9,230 nucleotides of DNA from an uncultured Synechococcus sp. (lineage in GTDB: Bacteria > Cyanobacteriota > Cyanobacteriia > PCC-6307 > Cyanobiaceae), in NCBI GenBank assembly GCA_913040905.1, contig CAJWIC010000044.1, positions 1 through 9,230 of the forward strand, in the 5' to 3' direction. This document shows positions 1-5,742 of this stretch, in pieces. The number at the start of each line of letters is the position of its first letter. The stretch's first letter is position 1. The notes beneath the pieces were generated by a model. It did not search any database, had not been told where the DNA came from, and worked only from the letters and a program-made list of their open reading frames with translations. A program made the translations under genes and the position numbers.

Positions 1-120
1 TTCTGGCCCTCCACAGGAGCAACGCGACGATCGGCGGAGCGGACCTGTGTGAACATCTGCACTCTTGAGCGATGTGAAGAACCTTACGGCGACTTGCCGC
101 AGGGGCGCGAGGATTTCTGA
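1..120 (+). CDS. 3' end of an unrecognised gene, truncated by the window edge
   Basis: Frame 1 is open from the first base to a TGA at 118-120, giving 39 residues; the other two forward frames stop at 50-52 and 66-68. About two thirds of its codons end in G or C, as in the neighbouring genes, which mildly supports coding. The peptide has three cysteines in a short stretch (TCVNICTLERC, about residues 16-26) and ends in an acidic tail (REDF). I do not recognise a family. A chance open frame of this length is quite possible. The 51 bp from here to the dapB ATG hold no convincing promoter or hairpin. Confidence 0.35.
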   Translation, partial: FWPSTGATRRSAERTCVNICTLERCEEPYGDLPQGREDF

Positions 121-171
121 TTGGGAGTTACAAGAGTGGCCCCATAGGCTTTGGGGACCCGCATCACTTCG

Positions 172-1005
172 ATGACCCCTTCCATTCCTGTTGTCGTGGC
201 TGGTGCCCTCGGCCGCATGGGCGCTGAAGTGATCAAAGCTGTGGTCGGGGCCACGGATTGCACGCTGGTGGGGGCCGTCGACAACACCCCGGGCAAGGAA
301 GGTTGCGATATCGGACTCGAGCTGGGACTGGGCGAACTGGAGGTGGCGATCACGGCAGATTTCGAAGGCTGTCTCTGTGCTGTGAGCCAGTCGGTTCGTG
401 ATTCCGACAGCGGCGCCGTCTTGGTGGATTTCACGCACCCATCGGTGGTGTATGAGCACACTCGAGCGGCCATCGCCTATGGCGTTCATCCGGTGATCGG
501 AACCACAGGCCTCTCCCCGGAGCAGCTCAGTGATCTGAGTCAGTTCTCTGCCAAGGCCTCCATCGGTGGCGCCGTGATTCCGAACTTTTCAGTGGGCATG
601 GTGCTGCTGCAGCAGGCAGCAGCAGCAGCGGCGCGCTTTTACAACCACGCTGAACTCACGGAACTGCATCACAACCGCAAGGCGGATGCCCCCAGCGGCA
701 CCTGCATCAAAACCGCCGAGCTGATGGAGGAGCTCGGCAAAAGTTTCAACCCTTCCGAGGTGGATGAGCACGAATCGCTGGAGGGCTCCCGAGGGGGACG
801 TCGTGAAAGCGGGCTTCGACTCCATTCCCTGCGGCTCCCCGGCCTGGTCGCTCATCAGGAGGTGATGTTCGGTGCCCCCGGAGAGACCTACACCCTCCGC
901 CACGACACGATTGACCGTTCCGCCTATATGCCTGGAGTTCTGCTGACTGTGCGCAAGGTTCGATCGCTCCAGTCATTGGTTTACGGCCTTGAACGGCTGA
1001 TCTGA
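172..1005 (+). CDS. dapB: 4-hydroxy-tetrahydrodipicolinate reductase
   Basis: DapB reduces 4-hydroxy-tetrahydrodipicolinate to tetrahydrodipicolinate with NAD(P)H, a cytoplasmic step of the diaminopimelate/lysine pathway. The 277-residue product has the usual family length. The N-terminal Rossmann fold carries the nucleotide-binding GALGRMG at residues 11-17. DFTHPS (86-91) and GTTGLS (110-115) follow, then PNFSVGM (137-143). The family signature [14 protein letters not shown] sits at 164-177, with the conserved His pair 166-167, Lys170 and the substrate-binding GT 176-177. The conserved C-terminal HDTIDR lies at 244-249. I chose ATG 172 because family proteins begin a few residues before the [11 protein letters not shown] strand; an in-frame TTG at 151 would add seven residues. 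There is no strong Shine-Dalgarno sequence. An alanine-rich run (residues 149-155) comes from a GCA/CAG-rich tract. The next gene begins 11 bp downstream, so co-transcription is likely. Confidence 0.96.
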   Translation: MTPSIPVVVAGALGRMGAEVIKAVVGATDCTLVGAVDNTPGKEGCDIGLELGLGELEVAITADFEGCLCAVSQSVRDSDSGAVLVDFTHPSVVYEHTRAAIAYGVHPVIGTTGLSPEQLSDLSQFSAKASIGGAVIPNFSVGMVLLQQAAAAAARFYNHAELTELHHNRKADAPSGTCIKTAELMEELGKSFNPSEVDEHESLEGSRGGRRESGLRLHSLRLPGLVAHQEVMFGAPGETYTLRHDTIDRSAYMPGVLLTVRKVRSLQSLVYGLERLI

Positions 1006-1016
1006 CGCCCCCATCC

Positions 1017-1703
1017 ATGCTGATCCCCCTCAGACCCGGTGAGCTGCAACGCCTGATCCCTGCCGTAGCCACGGGCAATCAGTTCAGAGCCTCCCTTGGA
1101 TCCCCGCAACAAGTGCTGCAGCGGTTGATGATTGCTGCCATCGGCGGGGTGATCACCTTTCTGATCTACAACCAGGCGCAGCTCGGCAGCCGCTGGGGTC
1201 CCGTCTGGCTGGTGATCAGCGTGGTGTTTTTTCTCTACGTGTTGTGGGGCCCAATCGTTGAAGCAGGCCAGCGCAACGCCACTCTGCGCCGCTACCCGGC
1301 AGCCGCTCTGTTCGAAGGGGAAATAGCGGACGTCGACACCCGCGAACGGGTCGAAGCTCGCCATGAGCAAGCGGACAGTCGTGGACAGCTGGAACTGGTG
1401 GAAAACCGACGCACCTGGATGCTTCTTGATCTCGAGGACGAGGACGGCTATCTGGGTCGCCTGGCCTTCCCCATGGAGAAACGGCATCAGTCGATTCGAC
1501 GTGGAACGGTTATTCGCTGTCTTGTTCTGAGTGAGCGCAAGGACTTCTCCCGCATCAGCGCCTTCAGTGATGCCTGGCTGCCCGGACTGCGGATGTGGGC
1601 CGGTGAGTACCCGTTCCTGCTGCGACCGGCCTTTGAAGAACTGTGCCAACGTCGTTTTGGACGAGGAGGCCAAAAGCCACGCCGCCAGGAAAACATTTCT
1701 TAA
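1017..1703 (+). CDS. conserved two-helix membrane protein of unknown function
   Basis: The 228-residue product has two hydrophobic segments near the N terminus, about residues 36-53 and 62-82, separated by a short loop with QLGSRW. A mostly soluble, charged domain of about 145 residues follows. It contains an acidic patch LDLEDEDGY (138-145) and ends in a basic tail (QRRFGRGGQKPRRQ). The layout suggests an inner-membrane or thylakoid anchor with a cytoplasmic domain. I believe similar cyanobacterial proteins are sometimes labelled as a phosphate ABC transporter permease, but two helices and no permease loop motif make that role unconvincing. The ATG at 1017 is 11 bp after the dapB stop and has no clear ribosome binding site. 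The stop is 38 bp before the hli start. A long antisense frame over the same DNA looks like a shadow. Confidence 0.8.
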   Translation: MLIPLRPGELQRLIPAVATGNQFRASLGSPQQVLQRLMIAAIGGVITFLIYNQAQLGSRWGPVWLVISVVFFLYVLWGPIVEAGQRNATLRRYPAAALFEGEIADVDTRERVEARHEQADSRGQLELVENRRTWMLLDLEDEDGYLGRLAFPMEKRHQSIRRGTVIRCLVLSERKDFSRISAFSDAWLPGLRMWAGEYPFLLRPAFEELCQRRFGRGGQKPRRQENIS

Positions 1704-1709
1704 AACTGG

Positions 1710-1727
1710 TTTACAATGCGTAGCAAT
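1710..1727 (+). promoter_or_regulatory. HLR1-like RpaB site overlapping a -10-like hexamer upstream of hli
   Basis: Two imperfect direct repeats of 8 bp, TTTACAAT (1710-1717) and GTAGCAAT (1720-1727), are separated by GC. This is the layout of the cyanobacterial high-light regulatory element HLR1, written as (G/T)TTACA(T/A)(T/A), two bases, then the same again. The first half fits fully and the second at six of eight positions. RpaB binding to HLR1 at hli promoters is established in other cyanobacteria. TACAAT at 1712-1717 also matches a -10 hexamer at five of six positions, but I see no good -35 at 17 bp. The site ends 14 bp before the hli ATG, a position suited to blocking transcription under low light. 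This reading is inference from the motif. Confidence 0.5.
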
Positions 1728-1741
1728 TGATCGACGACGTC

Positions 1742-1996
1742 ATGGCTCAGTCCCCTTCAACCGATGCGCAGGTGATTCGCGGCGCAACCGTGACAACTGA
1801 AGATGGTGGTCGTTTGAATGCCTTCGCCTCTGAGCCACGCATGCAGGTCGTGGAAGCCGAGCAGGGCTGGGGCTTTCACGAACGGGCTGAAAAGCTGAAT
1901 GGCCGCATGGCCATGCTGGGTTTCATCGCGTTGCTGGCCACAGAAATTGCCCTTGGTGGAGAAGCCTTCACCCACGGCCTGCTGGGTCTGGGCTGA
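1742..1996 (+). CDS. hli: high-light-inducible protein (Hli/Scp, one-helix LHC-like)
   Basis: This is an 84-residue one-helix protein of the chlorophyll a/b-binding superfamily. Such proteins bind chlorophyll and carotenoid in the thylakoid membrane and protect or help assemble photosystems under light stress. The hallmark is [13 protein letters not shown] at residues 49-61, matching ExxNxRxAMxGF; Glu50, Asn53 and Arg55 are the pigment-ligand and pairing positions. The hydrophobic helix covers about 54-72 and ends LLATEIALG. The 45-residue polar N-terminal extension is fairly long for the family, in which many members have 40-70 residues in total. ATG 1742 is preferred to the in-frame TTG at 1727, because that TTG lies inside the HLR1-like site. 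A hairpin follows the stop. High-light induction through RpaB is inferred from the upstream site. Confidence 0.93.
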   Translation: MAQSPSTDAQVIRGATVTTEDGGRLNAFASEPRMQVVEAEQGWGFHERAEKLNGRMAMLGFIALLATEIALGGEAFTHGLLGLG

Positions 1997-2002
1997 CCCT
2001 CA

Positions 2003-2021
2003 CAACTCAGCTCCTGAGTTG
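2003..2021 (+). terminator. hairpin just after hli, possible terminator or mRNA 3' stabiliser
   Basis: CAACTCAG (2003-2010) and CTGAGTTG (2014-2021) are perfect 8-bp inverted repeats around a three-base CTC loop, starting 7 bp after the hli stop. No run of T follows (the next bases are GCCACAC), so it is not a classic intrinsic terminator. It could attenuate read-through into the FAD hydroxylase gene, which starts 15 bp downstream, or protect the short hli transcript from 3' decay. The role is inferred; only the repeat is seen. Confidence 0.4.
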
Positions 2022-2035
2022 GCCACACTCGTTGA

Positions 2036-3181
2036 ATGGCCACGTCTTCAACAACCGTCCACATCCGGGGAGCTGGACCGACCGGCTCCCTTGCTGCAAT
2101 CGCTCTGGCCTCCAAGGGTTTCAGCGTCGTTCTGAATGACCCGCTCTCCCGCGAGGAGTTGCTGAATCGGAGCCGCGCCTATGCCATTACCCATTCCAGC
2201 CGGCGTCTTTTGACGGGATTGAACCTGTGGAACGTTTTATTGAAGGACTTGATCCCCTTCCACTCGCTTGACCTGAGAGATTCGGCTAGTGGCGGACAGG
2301 TGTTGTTCGGCTTGAGTGACCTCCGGGGGTCGAACCGTCGTTCTGAAGCGATCGGGTGGATCCTCGACCATCACCCCCTGATGGAACTCCTGCTGAATCG
2401 ACTCCAGCAAAGCGACAACGTCGATCTGCATCTTGGTTCTCCAGCCCCACAGCCCAATTCCAACGATCTGATCGTGGCTGCGGATGGACCCCGATCCACC
2501 ACCCGCTTGCAATGGGGGATCCGATGCTGGACCTTCCGCTATCGCCAGGGATGTCTCACCTCGAAGGTGGCATTAAGGGGAGTGCAACCGGGCATGGCCT
2601 ACGAGCTGTTCCGATCGGAGGGCCCACTCGCAATCCTGCCTCTCGGCGAAGGGGTTTTTCAGGTGGTTTGGAGTGCCCCCTGGAGCCAATGCCAGCGGCG
2701 CGCAGACCTTGCCACGCCGCAATTTCTGGATGAGTTGGCCAGCGTGCTTCCTGCAGGGATTGAGCCGGATCTGCTGCTCGACAGCCCCCGCGCCTTTCCT
2801 CAGCACTGGTCGTTGGCAAGGCGTCTCAGCCGCGGCAGAGGCGTGCTAATCGGGGAAGCCGGCCATCGCTGCCATCCGGTGGGTGGTCAGGGTCTGAATC
2901 TCTGCTGGCGCGACGTCACAACCCTCATGAACCTCGCTCAGCGTGGCGGCATCAGTGGGCGTCTGGCCCGTCGCTATGGACAAAAGCGCTGGGCTGATCT
3001 GTTGATGGTGGGATTGGCAACCGATCTCCTGGTCAGGATGTTTTCCAACCAGCACGGTTGGTTGCTTCCCTTCAGACGTGTCGGCCTCGAGGCCATGGCC
3101 CGGAATGGCTGGTTGCGCCGCATCAGCCTGCGTGCCATGACCGATGGTCCAACCCAACTGCTGAGACCATTGGCAGACTGA
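2036..3181 (+). CDS. UbiH-like FAD-dependent monooxygenase/hydroxylase
   Basis: The 381-residue protein has the flavoprotein aromatic hydroxylase layout. The Rossmann motif IRGAGPTGSLAAIAL (residues 10-24) binds the FAD ADP moiety. The DG motif AADGPRSTTR (148-157) is the family's DGxxSxxR. LIGEAGHRCHPVGGQGLN (271-288) corresponds to the second FAD-binding motif, usually GDAxHxxxPxxGQGxN. UbiH/VisC relatives hydroxylate quinone precursors, and cyanobacterial members have been linked to plastoquinone synthesis, so a quinone ring hydroxylation at the membrane is a reasonable guess; the substrate cannot be read from the sequence. The usual Asp of the second motif is Glu here (residue 274). There is no signal peptide. 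The ATG at 2036 puts the Rossmann strand close to the N terminus, as expected. The DUF2949 gene begins 19 bp after the stop. Confidence 0.85.
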   Translation: MATSSTTVHIRGAGPTGSLAAIALASKGFSVVLNDPLSREELLNRSRAYAITHSSRRLLTGLNLWNVLLKDLIPFHSLDLRDSASGGQVLFGLSDLRGSNRRSEAIGWILDHHPLMELLLNRLQQSDNVDLHLGSPAPQPNSNDLIVAADGPRSTTRLQWGIRCWTFRYRQGCLTSKVALRGVQPGMAYELFRSEGPLAILPLGEGVFQVVWSAPWSQCQRRADLATPQFLDELASVLPAGIEPDLLLDSPRAFPQHWSLARRLSRGRGVLIGEAGHRCHPVGGQGLNLCWRDVTTLMNLAQRGGISGRLARRYGQKRWADLLMVGLATDLLVRMFSNQHGWLLPFRRVGLEAMARNGWLRRISLRAMTDGPTQLLRPLAD

Positions 3182-3200
3182 AGCCATCAGGACTTCTCCC

Positions 3201-3413
3201 ATGGTGGTCTGCAGCCATCCACAACCTGCGGCATCGAAGGACCTTCAGGACTTTCTGATCGGTCGCATTGGACTGAGCAGCAATGCAATGAACCTTGGAC
3301 TCCGCCAGGCGGAACTGGAACAGGCCCCCCTACCCATCGTCCTCTGGAGCTTCGGGTTGCTCAACCTGGAGCAACTTCAGCAGGTCCTGGACTGGCAGGA
3401 CAGTCAGGCATAG
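3201..3413 (+). CDS. DUF2949 family small protein
   Basis: This 70-residue soluble protein matches my memory of the cyanobacterial DUF2949 family: a helical first half ([20 protein letters not shown], about 19-38) followed by [22 protein letters not shown] (about 44-65), with the characteristic LPIVLW segment and a leucine-rich helix before a terminal DW. Function is unknown. An AGGA at 3189-3192, 8 bp before the ATG at 3201, is a good ribosome binding site and supports this start; it also suggests translation independent of the upstream FAD hydroxylase gene, though the two may share a transcript. Its last 10 bp overlap the 3' end of apt on the other strand. Confidence 0.82.
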   Translation: MVVCSHPQPAASKDLQDFLIGRIGLSSNAMNLGLRQAELEQAPLPIVLWSFGLLNLEQLQQVLDWQDSQA

Positions 3414-3967
3414 CGAATCAACGACGCAGCAGGCACATCGCCTGGCAGAGCAGAACGCCCCGCGAGGGTTTCAAGCTCGATCACAAACGCGAATCCCACC
3501 AGTTGCCCGCCGGCCTCGCGAACCAACGCACCAGCGGCAGCTGCAGTTCCACCCGTGGCCAGCAGATCGTCAACCACCAGCACCCTCGGATTTCCGCTTA
3601 GAGCATCACTCTGAATTTCGAGTCGATCGCTGCCGTACTCCAGGGCGTAATCCACGCCGATCACGGTGCCAGGAAGTTTTCCTGGTTTGCGCACGGGAAC
3701 AAACCCGAGGGACCGCTTCAATGCCAGTGGAGTGCCAACGATGAAGCCCCTGGATTCAATGCCGACGATGAGATCCGGCTGCACCGCATCACAGATCTCC
3801 CCAAGACGCCGAATCAGCTCATCCATGGCTGCGGGATTGCGCAGCAGAGGATTGATGTCACGAAACAGAATGCCTGGCTTGGGGAAATCCGGGATTGACC
3901 GGATATGGGTCTGTAAATCCAAGAACTGCTGACGAATGGGCTCAACCCCTGGCATCATCGCAGCCAT
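3404..3967 (-). CDS. apt: adenine phosphoribosyltransferase
   Basis: APT converts adenine and PRPP to AMP in cytoplasmic purine salvage. Numbering from the start chosen here, the 187 residues contain the N-terminal [18 protein letters not shown] (25-42), which is diagnostic of APT, then [16 protein letters not shown] (67-82), [11 protein letters not shown] (90-100) and YALEYGSD (107-114). The type I phosphoribosyltransferase PRPP loop [15 protein letters not shown] lies at 129-143, with the DD pair 133-134. I chose the ATG at 3967-3965 because GGAG lies 8 bp before it; in-frame ATGs at 3958 and 3955 would give 184 or 183 residues and cannot be excluded. The gene diverges from the DUF3038 gene with start codons sharing two bases, and converges on the DUF2949 gene with a 10-bp overlap. 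Its promoter must therefore lie inside the DUF3038 coding region. Confidence 0.95.
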   Translation of the reverse strand: MAAMMPGVEPIRQQFLDLQTHIRSIPDFPKPGILFRDINPLLRNPAAMDELIRRLGEICDAVQPDLIVGIESRGFIVGTPLALKRSLGFVPVRKPGKLPGTVIGVDYALEYGSDRLEIQSDALSGNPRVLVVDDLLATGGTAAAAGALVREAGGQLVGFAFVIELETLAGRSALPGDVPAASLIRYA

Positions 3968-4502
3968 GACCGAAGCTCCATCCCAGAGTGGTGTTCGCCT
4001 CAGCCGACGAGGCGTTGAACAACTCGATCTTCTGCTCCTCACCGCAGAAGCCCTCGATCTCAACGGTGGCGAGGCCATGCTTTGGACCAGCCATCAATTA
4101 GGGCTTCAAGAGCAGTTCCCCAATCGCGTTGAGCTTTGGAAGCGGCGTTGCCACAACCCCCTGCGACGCATCACCCGACGGGATCAGCTGGATCCCACCG
4201 ATGCGGAATCGCTGATCGCCCTGGTCTGCGCCATGGCCGACAGGCTTTACCCGATGCTGCATCAGCTGCTGTCCAGCCGTGAGCCTGAGCAACTGACCCA
4301 GCAGCGCTGGGAACTCCTGCGAGAGCGTCTGGGGGATCTCATCGAGGAGCGGATGAATCTTCGGCGCGGTGCCGTGCTGCGACTGCTGGATCCGGCCACC
4401 AATGCACCAACTCACCACCGACTGGTCAGCACTCTGGCCCTGGTAGCAGGCCCCGGTGGCATCAATCGACTTCGCGCCTTCCTCTTGGATCCCACTCCCT
4501 GA
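3966..4502 (+). CDS. DUF3038 family conserved cyanobacterial protein
   Basis: The 178-residue product resembles DUF3038, a cyanobacterial family of unknown function normally found next to DUF4335, as here. Recognisable parts are [20 protein letters not shown] (20-39), [24 protein letters not shown] (45-68) and a helical second half. It has no signal peptide; the leucine-rich LDLLLL segment looks like an amphipathic helix in a soluble protein. I chose ATG 3966 because the family begins shortly before the [15 protein letters not shown] segment; an in-frame ATG at 3936 would add ten residues and extend further across apt. No Shine-Dalgarno sequence precedes either ATG. The ATG at 3966 sits in the palindrome CATG, whose other strand provides the apt start codon. 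The DUF4335 gene follows 6 bp after the stop, so they are almost certainly co-transcribed. Confidence 0.85.
   Translation: MTEAPSQSGVRLSRRGVEQLDLLLLTAEALDLNGGEAMLWTSHQLGLQEQFPNRVELWKRRCHNPLRRITRRDQLDPTDAESLIALVCAMADRLYPMLHQLLSSREPEQLTQQRWELLRERLGDLIEERMNLRRGAVLRLLDPATNAPTHHRLVSTLALVAGPGGINRLRAFLLDPTP
3976..3979 (-). promoter_or_regulatory. ribosome binding site for apt
   Basis: On the - strand GGAG occupies 3979-3976, with 8 bases before the ATG at 3967-3965. This spacing fits that ATG better than the in-frame ATGs at 3958 and 3955, so it decides the apt start. The site lies within the first codons of the divergent DUF3038 gene. Confidence 0.55.
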
Positions 4503-4508
4503 ACAGCC

Positions 4509-5126
4509 ATGCTCAAAACCGTTCACCGCTATGAACAGACGGCCGCTCGCCTGGTAGTGGAGGGCTACCCGGATCGATCGGATGGCCAGGAGGGGGACAC
4601 CATCGGCATCCTCTCGGCTTGGAGGCTTCAACTGGTGGGTGCCCCGGATCTCGAGGGCACCCGCGATCACCTTGAAGCACTGATGGCTGCGGTGATGCCG
4701 TATGCCCGTCATCAGCTGTCCGGCATCGGTGGTCGATTCGGAACCGACCAGGGCTTTGTCGGCATCGAAGCAGTGGGTGGCAAACACCAGCTCCAGCTGC
4801 GCAGCAGTCGCGAGGGGGTCAAGCCCTTGCATCTCCTCCTGGATGATGCGGATCTGGCCGATCTTGTGCGCTGTCTCGATCGTCTGCGCCTTGATGACAA
4901 GGTCAAGCTGCAGTGGACCTATCCAGAGGATCGACCGCTGGCTCGCAAGGAGCTGGTGGAACGGATCCCGCTGCAACGCCGATTGGGACCAGCGGCACTC
5001 GGCAGCCTGCTGCTGAGCCTCTCTGCAGCGATTGCCCTGCTGCTGCCGCTGCCACCACGGCCGGGAACAACCACCAGCGTTGACGTCAACGAACCAGGGT
5101 CCAGAATCATCAATGAGACGAAGTGA
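4509..5126 (+). CDS. DUF4335 family protein with one C-terminal membrane segment
   Basis: The 205-residue protein fits DUF4335, the regular partner of DUF3038 in cyanobacteria. A soluble domain of about 155 residues begins with MLKTVHRYEQTAARLVVEGY, a run of N-terminal residues typical of the family. It includes DLEGTRDHLEALMAAV (47-62) and LHLLLDDADLADLVRCLDRL (107-126). One hydrophobic stretch, about 160-180 (AALGSLLLSLSAAIALLLPL), is followed by a short polar tail rich in Thr and Asn. This predicts a tail-type membrane anchor with the main domain in the cytoplasm. The basic RR at 157-158 before the helix agrees with that orientation. The function is unknown. The gene starts 6 bp after the DUF3038 stop and ends 11 bp before the next start, so the cluster is compact. 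A 292-residue antisense frame over both genes is treated as a shadow. Confidence 0.85.
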   Translation: MLKTVHRYEQTAARLVVEGYPDRSDGQEGDTIGILSAWRLQLVGAPDLEGTRDHLEALMAAVMPYARHQLSGIGGRFGTDQGFVGIEAVGGKHQLQLRSSREGVKPLHLLLDDADLADLVRCLDRLRLDDKVKLQWTYPEDRPLARKELVERIPLQRRLGPAALGSLLLSLSAAIALLLPLPPRPGTTTSVDVNEPGSRIINETK

Positions 5127-5137
5127 TCTGAAGACAT

Positions 5138-5383
5138 ATGGGCGCCAGCTGGTCCGACCTGAGGCGACGAGTCGCCCGCATCGGAGCGTCCCTTGACGTG
5201 GTGGTTCGCAGTGATCCGGAAGTTTGCGGGCTGAGCGGATCGGGCTATCACCTCACCCTCCACCACAGCGGCTACGGGGACTGCACAGTCGGCAATCTCA
5301 CCTTGATCGACTGTCCGAACGAATTGGTGCTGATCGAGTTCGAGCGTTGGATGCGTGGGGCTGGAACCAACCTTGTTCCATGA
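5138..5383 (+). CDS. small conserved hypothetical protein, 81 residues
   Basis: I do not recognise a family. The protein appears soluble, with a basic amphipathic N terminus (SDLRRRVARIG, 6-16), three cysteines (30, 49, 59) and a central beta-rich stretch, GSGYHLTLHHSGYGDCTVGNL (34-54), that is rich in Gly, His and Tyr. It has no signal peptide or membrane segment. Coding is supported by tight packing: it starts 11 bp after the DUF4335 stop, and its own TGA overlaps the next gene's ATG as ATGA, a usual arrangement for translational coupling. It is probably part of the DUF3038-DUF4335 transcription unit. Confidence 0.7.
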   Translation: MGASWSDLRRRVARIGASLDVVVRSDPEVCGLSGSGYHLTLHHSGYGDCTVGNLTLIDCPNELVLIEFERWMRGAGTNLVP

Positions 5384-5742
5384 CCAGACTCAACCGCTCT
5401 GCGCAGCGTCGCGTCTTCCGACGGAAACGCAGGATCCCCGTAGGGATGGTGATTCGTCAGTTGATCGTCATTCTTCTGTTGCTGTCCGGCGGCATCGGCA
5501 TCGTTGTTCTGCTCCAGCGATTGCCCGAGCAGGTGGACCTGATGGTGCTGGTCAGCCAGGCGATTTCCGACCTCATCAGTGGCATCCAACTCCTGCTCAA
5601 CTCCATGGTCGGCCTTGGGGGAGTCGTGCTGGTTGCCGCATTGGTGATGCTGGCAGGAGTCCTGATGCTCGCTGGGCTATGGCGCTTGCTCAGACTACTG
5701 AGAATGTTGTTGTTTCCATCCCGATCTCAAGCTCACCGTTGA
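5380..5742 (+). CDS. small two-helix membrane protein of unknown function
   Basis: The 120-residue product has a strongly basic N terminus (nine Arg or Lys within residues 3-18), a hydrophobic helix at about 24-47, an acidic linker of roughly 28 residues (PEQVDLMVLVSQAISDLISG and onward) and a second helix at about 76-101. The C-terminal segment is basic and amphipathic (WRLLRLLRMLL, 101-111). By the positive-inside rule, both ends should lie in the cytoplasm. I know no family name for it. I chose ATG 5380 because it overlaps the previous stop by four bases (ATGA); the open frame extends upstream to 5224 but there overlaps the 81-residue gene. The last 10 bp overlap the EF-hand gene on the other strand. 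It could be the membrane partner of the DUF3038/DUF4335 cluster, which is inference from position alone. Confidence 0.75.
   Translation: MTRLNRSAQRRVFRRKRRIPVGMVIRQLIVILLLLSGGIGIVVLLQRLPEQVDLMVLVSQAISDLISGIQLLLNSMVGLGGVVLVAALVMLAGVLMLAGLWRLLRLLRMLLFPSRSQAHR

Noticed and set aside
127..170. GTTACAAG upstream of dapB as an HLR1 half-site
   Set aside because: The second repeat is missing at the required spacing, and dapB is not an expected RpaB target.
84..473. Antisense open frame of 129 residues over the start of dapB
   Set aside because: Ser/Pro/Thr-rich composition typical of a shadow frame; dapB is unambiguous on the + strand.
981..1673. Antisense open frame of 230 residues over the gene at 1017-1703
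   Set aside because: The + strand frame has two clear membrane helices and fits the gene spacing; the antisense product is low-complexity and Gln/Gly-rich without domain features.
3895..3918. TTGACC (3895-3900) with GTAAAT (3913-3918) as a promoter for the DUF3038 gene
   Set aside because: The spacing of 12 bp is too short for a sigma-70 type promoter, and no better -10 lies at 16-18 bp.
4098..4976. Antisense open frame of 292 residues across the DUF3038 and DUF4335 genes
   Set aside because: It spans two well-supported genes on the other strand, shows no recognisable domain, and reads like a reverse translation of their codon pattern in GC-rich DNA. Ribosome profiling would be needed to revive it.
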